6,587 bases of DNA from Candidatus Zhuqueibacterota bacterium 4484_87 (GTDB lineage: Bacteria > Zhuqueibacterota > Zhuqueibacteria > Thermofontimicrobiales > Thermofontimicrobiaceae): positions 1 through 6,587 of the forward strand of contig NATN01000157.1 of assembly GCA_002085355.1 (NCBI GenBank), read 5' to 3'. Shown here piece by piece: positions 5,735 to 6,587 of this stretch. The position numbers and the translations under genes were made by a program. Positions within the stretch are counted from its first letter, which is position 1. Each line of letters starts with the position of its first letter. The notes beneath the pieces are model-generated. The model made no database searches, had not been told where the DNA came from, and was given only the letters and a program-made list of their open reading frames with translations.

Positions 5735-6587
5735 ATGGGAAATGGTAAAAAAATAATCAAATGGTTTCTTTTGATTGTGGGGGGTATTGTTTTTGGACTG
5801 AGCATTGCATTGAATATTTATGTGCTCACGGGCGGAAAAAAGTTCACTCGCTATCACGTTGCTGCTGCAGAGAAAATAATTGGGCTCAAATTTACAGGGA
5901 AAGAGCGGGCGCAAATGTTGCCCATGTTGCGCCGCAATCTTTCAAAATATCGTCAAATGCGACAGATAGATCTGGAAAATTCAGTGTCGCCGGCGATACT
6001 TTTTCAGCCTATTCCGCCGGGGAAGACTATTCCTGTCAAGCAGGGGGTTTTCGTGTCTCCGGCTCTGCCAAAAATTTCTGCGCCAAAAAATTGTGATGAA
6101 TTAGCCTTTGCAACAATTCCTGAATTGGCTTATTTGATCCGAACGCGGCAGGTCACTTCTCTTGAATTGACGAAAATGTTCATTGACCGGCTGAAAAAAT
6201 ATAGCCCGAAATTAGAGTGCACGGTTACGCTGACAGAGGATTTGGCCCTTGAACAGGCGAAACGAGCTGATGAAGAAATCGCAGCCGGAAAATATCGCGG
6301 ATTGCTGCATGGCATCCCTTACGGAGCAAAAGACCTGCTGGCAACCAGAGGTTACAAAACCACCTGGGGTGCAGCTCCGTACAAAGATCAAATGATAGAT
6401 ATGGATGCTACAGTGATTAAAAAATTGCACGAAGCAGGTGCAATTTTAGTGGCGAAGCTCACCCTCGGAGCATTAGCAATGGGAGATGTCTGGTTTGGAG
6501 GAAAAACGCGCAATCCATGGGACATCACGCGAGGCTCCAGTGGATCTTCTGCAGGGCCTGCATCAGCAGTGGCAGCAGGTCTCGTTC
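5735..6587 (+). CDS. Membrane-anchored amidase-signature enzyme, N-terminal part (3' end outside window)
   Basis: The 284 visible residues begin with a basic stretch (KKIIK) and one hydrophobic helix (about 11-31). By the positive-inside rule the rest should face the periplasm or exterior. A linker (about 45-115) contains FTGKERAQMLPMLRRNL and a proline-rich end, a pre-domain I recall in exported amidases of several bacterial phyla. The amidase-signature domain starts near residue 120. It shows the catalytic Lys199 in HGIPYGAKDLL and the serine-rich motif GSSGSSAG (267-274), where Ser268 aligns with the cis-Ser of the Ser-cisSer-Lys triad. The nucleophilic Ser would lie about 24 residues further on, beyond the window. 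The motif differs from the common GGSSGGS form, but I recall GSSGSSAG in this exported group. This is probably not a GatA subunit of the tRNA amidotransferase, because of the membrane anchor and long N-terminal region. The gene follows the nitrilase homologue by 38 nt and is probably in its operon. Confidence 0.88.
   Translation, partial: MGNGKKIIKWFLLIVGGIVFGLSIALNIYVLTGGKKFTRYHVAAAEKIIGLKFTGKERAQMLPMLRRNLSKYRQMRQIDLENSVSPAILFQPIPPGKTIPVKQGVFVSPALPKISAPKNCDELAFATIPELAYLIRTRQVTSLELTKMFIDRLKKYSPKLECTVTLTEDLALEQAKRADEEIAAGKYRGLLHGIPYGAKDLLATRGYKTTWGAAPYKDQMIDMDATVIKKLHEAGAILVAKLTLGALAMGDVWFGGKTRNPWDITRGSSGSSAGPASAVAAGLV

Noticed and set aside
5761..6096. Plus-strand open frame of 111 codons overlapping the amidase start
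   Set aside because: It is out of frame with the amidase. The amidase frame has a good ribosome-binding site, a membrane anchor and family motifs continuing to the window end, so this is a shadow.
5735..6587. Amidase as GatA of the tRNA-dependent amidotransferase
   Set aside because: It has an N-terminal membrane helix and a linker of about 90 residues before the catalytic domain, and no gatB or gatC is visible nearby. It better fits an exported amidase.

Overview
The window is a moderately AT-rich stretch of bacterial chromosome. All six genes lie on the plus strand, and a gene is cut at each end. The proteins point to a Gram-negative bacterium, perhaps of the FCB/Calditrichota/KSB1 neighbourhood. 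The basis is a large lysine-rich S9 peptidase with a signal peptide and a membrane-anchored amidase of a kind I associate with such phyla. This is an inference from recalled family resemblance; no rRNA or other phylogenetic marker is present. I see no tRNA, rRNA, CRISPR array, insertion sequence or integration site.

Left block (1-1167): the C-terminal part of an ABC-transporter ATPase (H-loop histidine visible), then a six-helix ABC-2-type permease. They form a typical two-gene exporter unit. A perfect AT-only-loop hairpin sits in the 61-nt gap just before the permease ribosome-binding site.

Middle (1168-1946): a small three-helix membrane protein of unknown function. It has no Shine-Dalgarno sequence, but a strong sigma70-like promoter (TTGACA, 17 nt, TATCTT) ends 7 nt before its likely ATG, which suggests a leaderless mRNA. 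The 218-nt gap after it holds a weak terminator-like hairpin, a second perfect inverted repeat and a good promoter (CTGACA, 17 nt, AATAAT).

Right block (1947-6587): three genes in a tight row with gaps of 51 and 38 nt, probably one operon driven by the promoter at 1873-1901. They encode a secreted prolyl-oligopeptidase-family (S9) peptidase with an intact Ser-Asp-His triad, a cytosolic nitrilase-superfamily amidohydrolase, and a membrane-anchored amidase-signature enzyme cut by the window end. All three hydrolyse C-N (amide or peptide) bonds, one apparently exported, one anchored facing outward and one cytosolic. The cassette therefore looks like a scavenging or processing route for peptides or amides; the substrate is unknown.

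The most notable single observation is that the nitrilase homologue keeps its catalytic Cys and Glu but has Met where the catalytic Lys of the superfamily normally lies. No clearly new defence or mobile system is visible.
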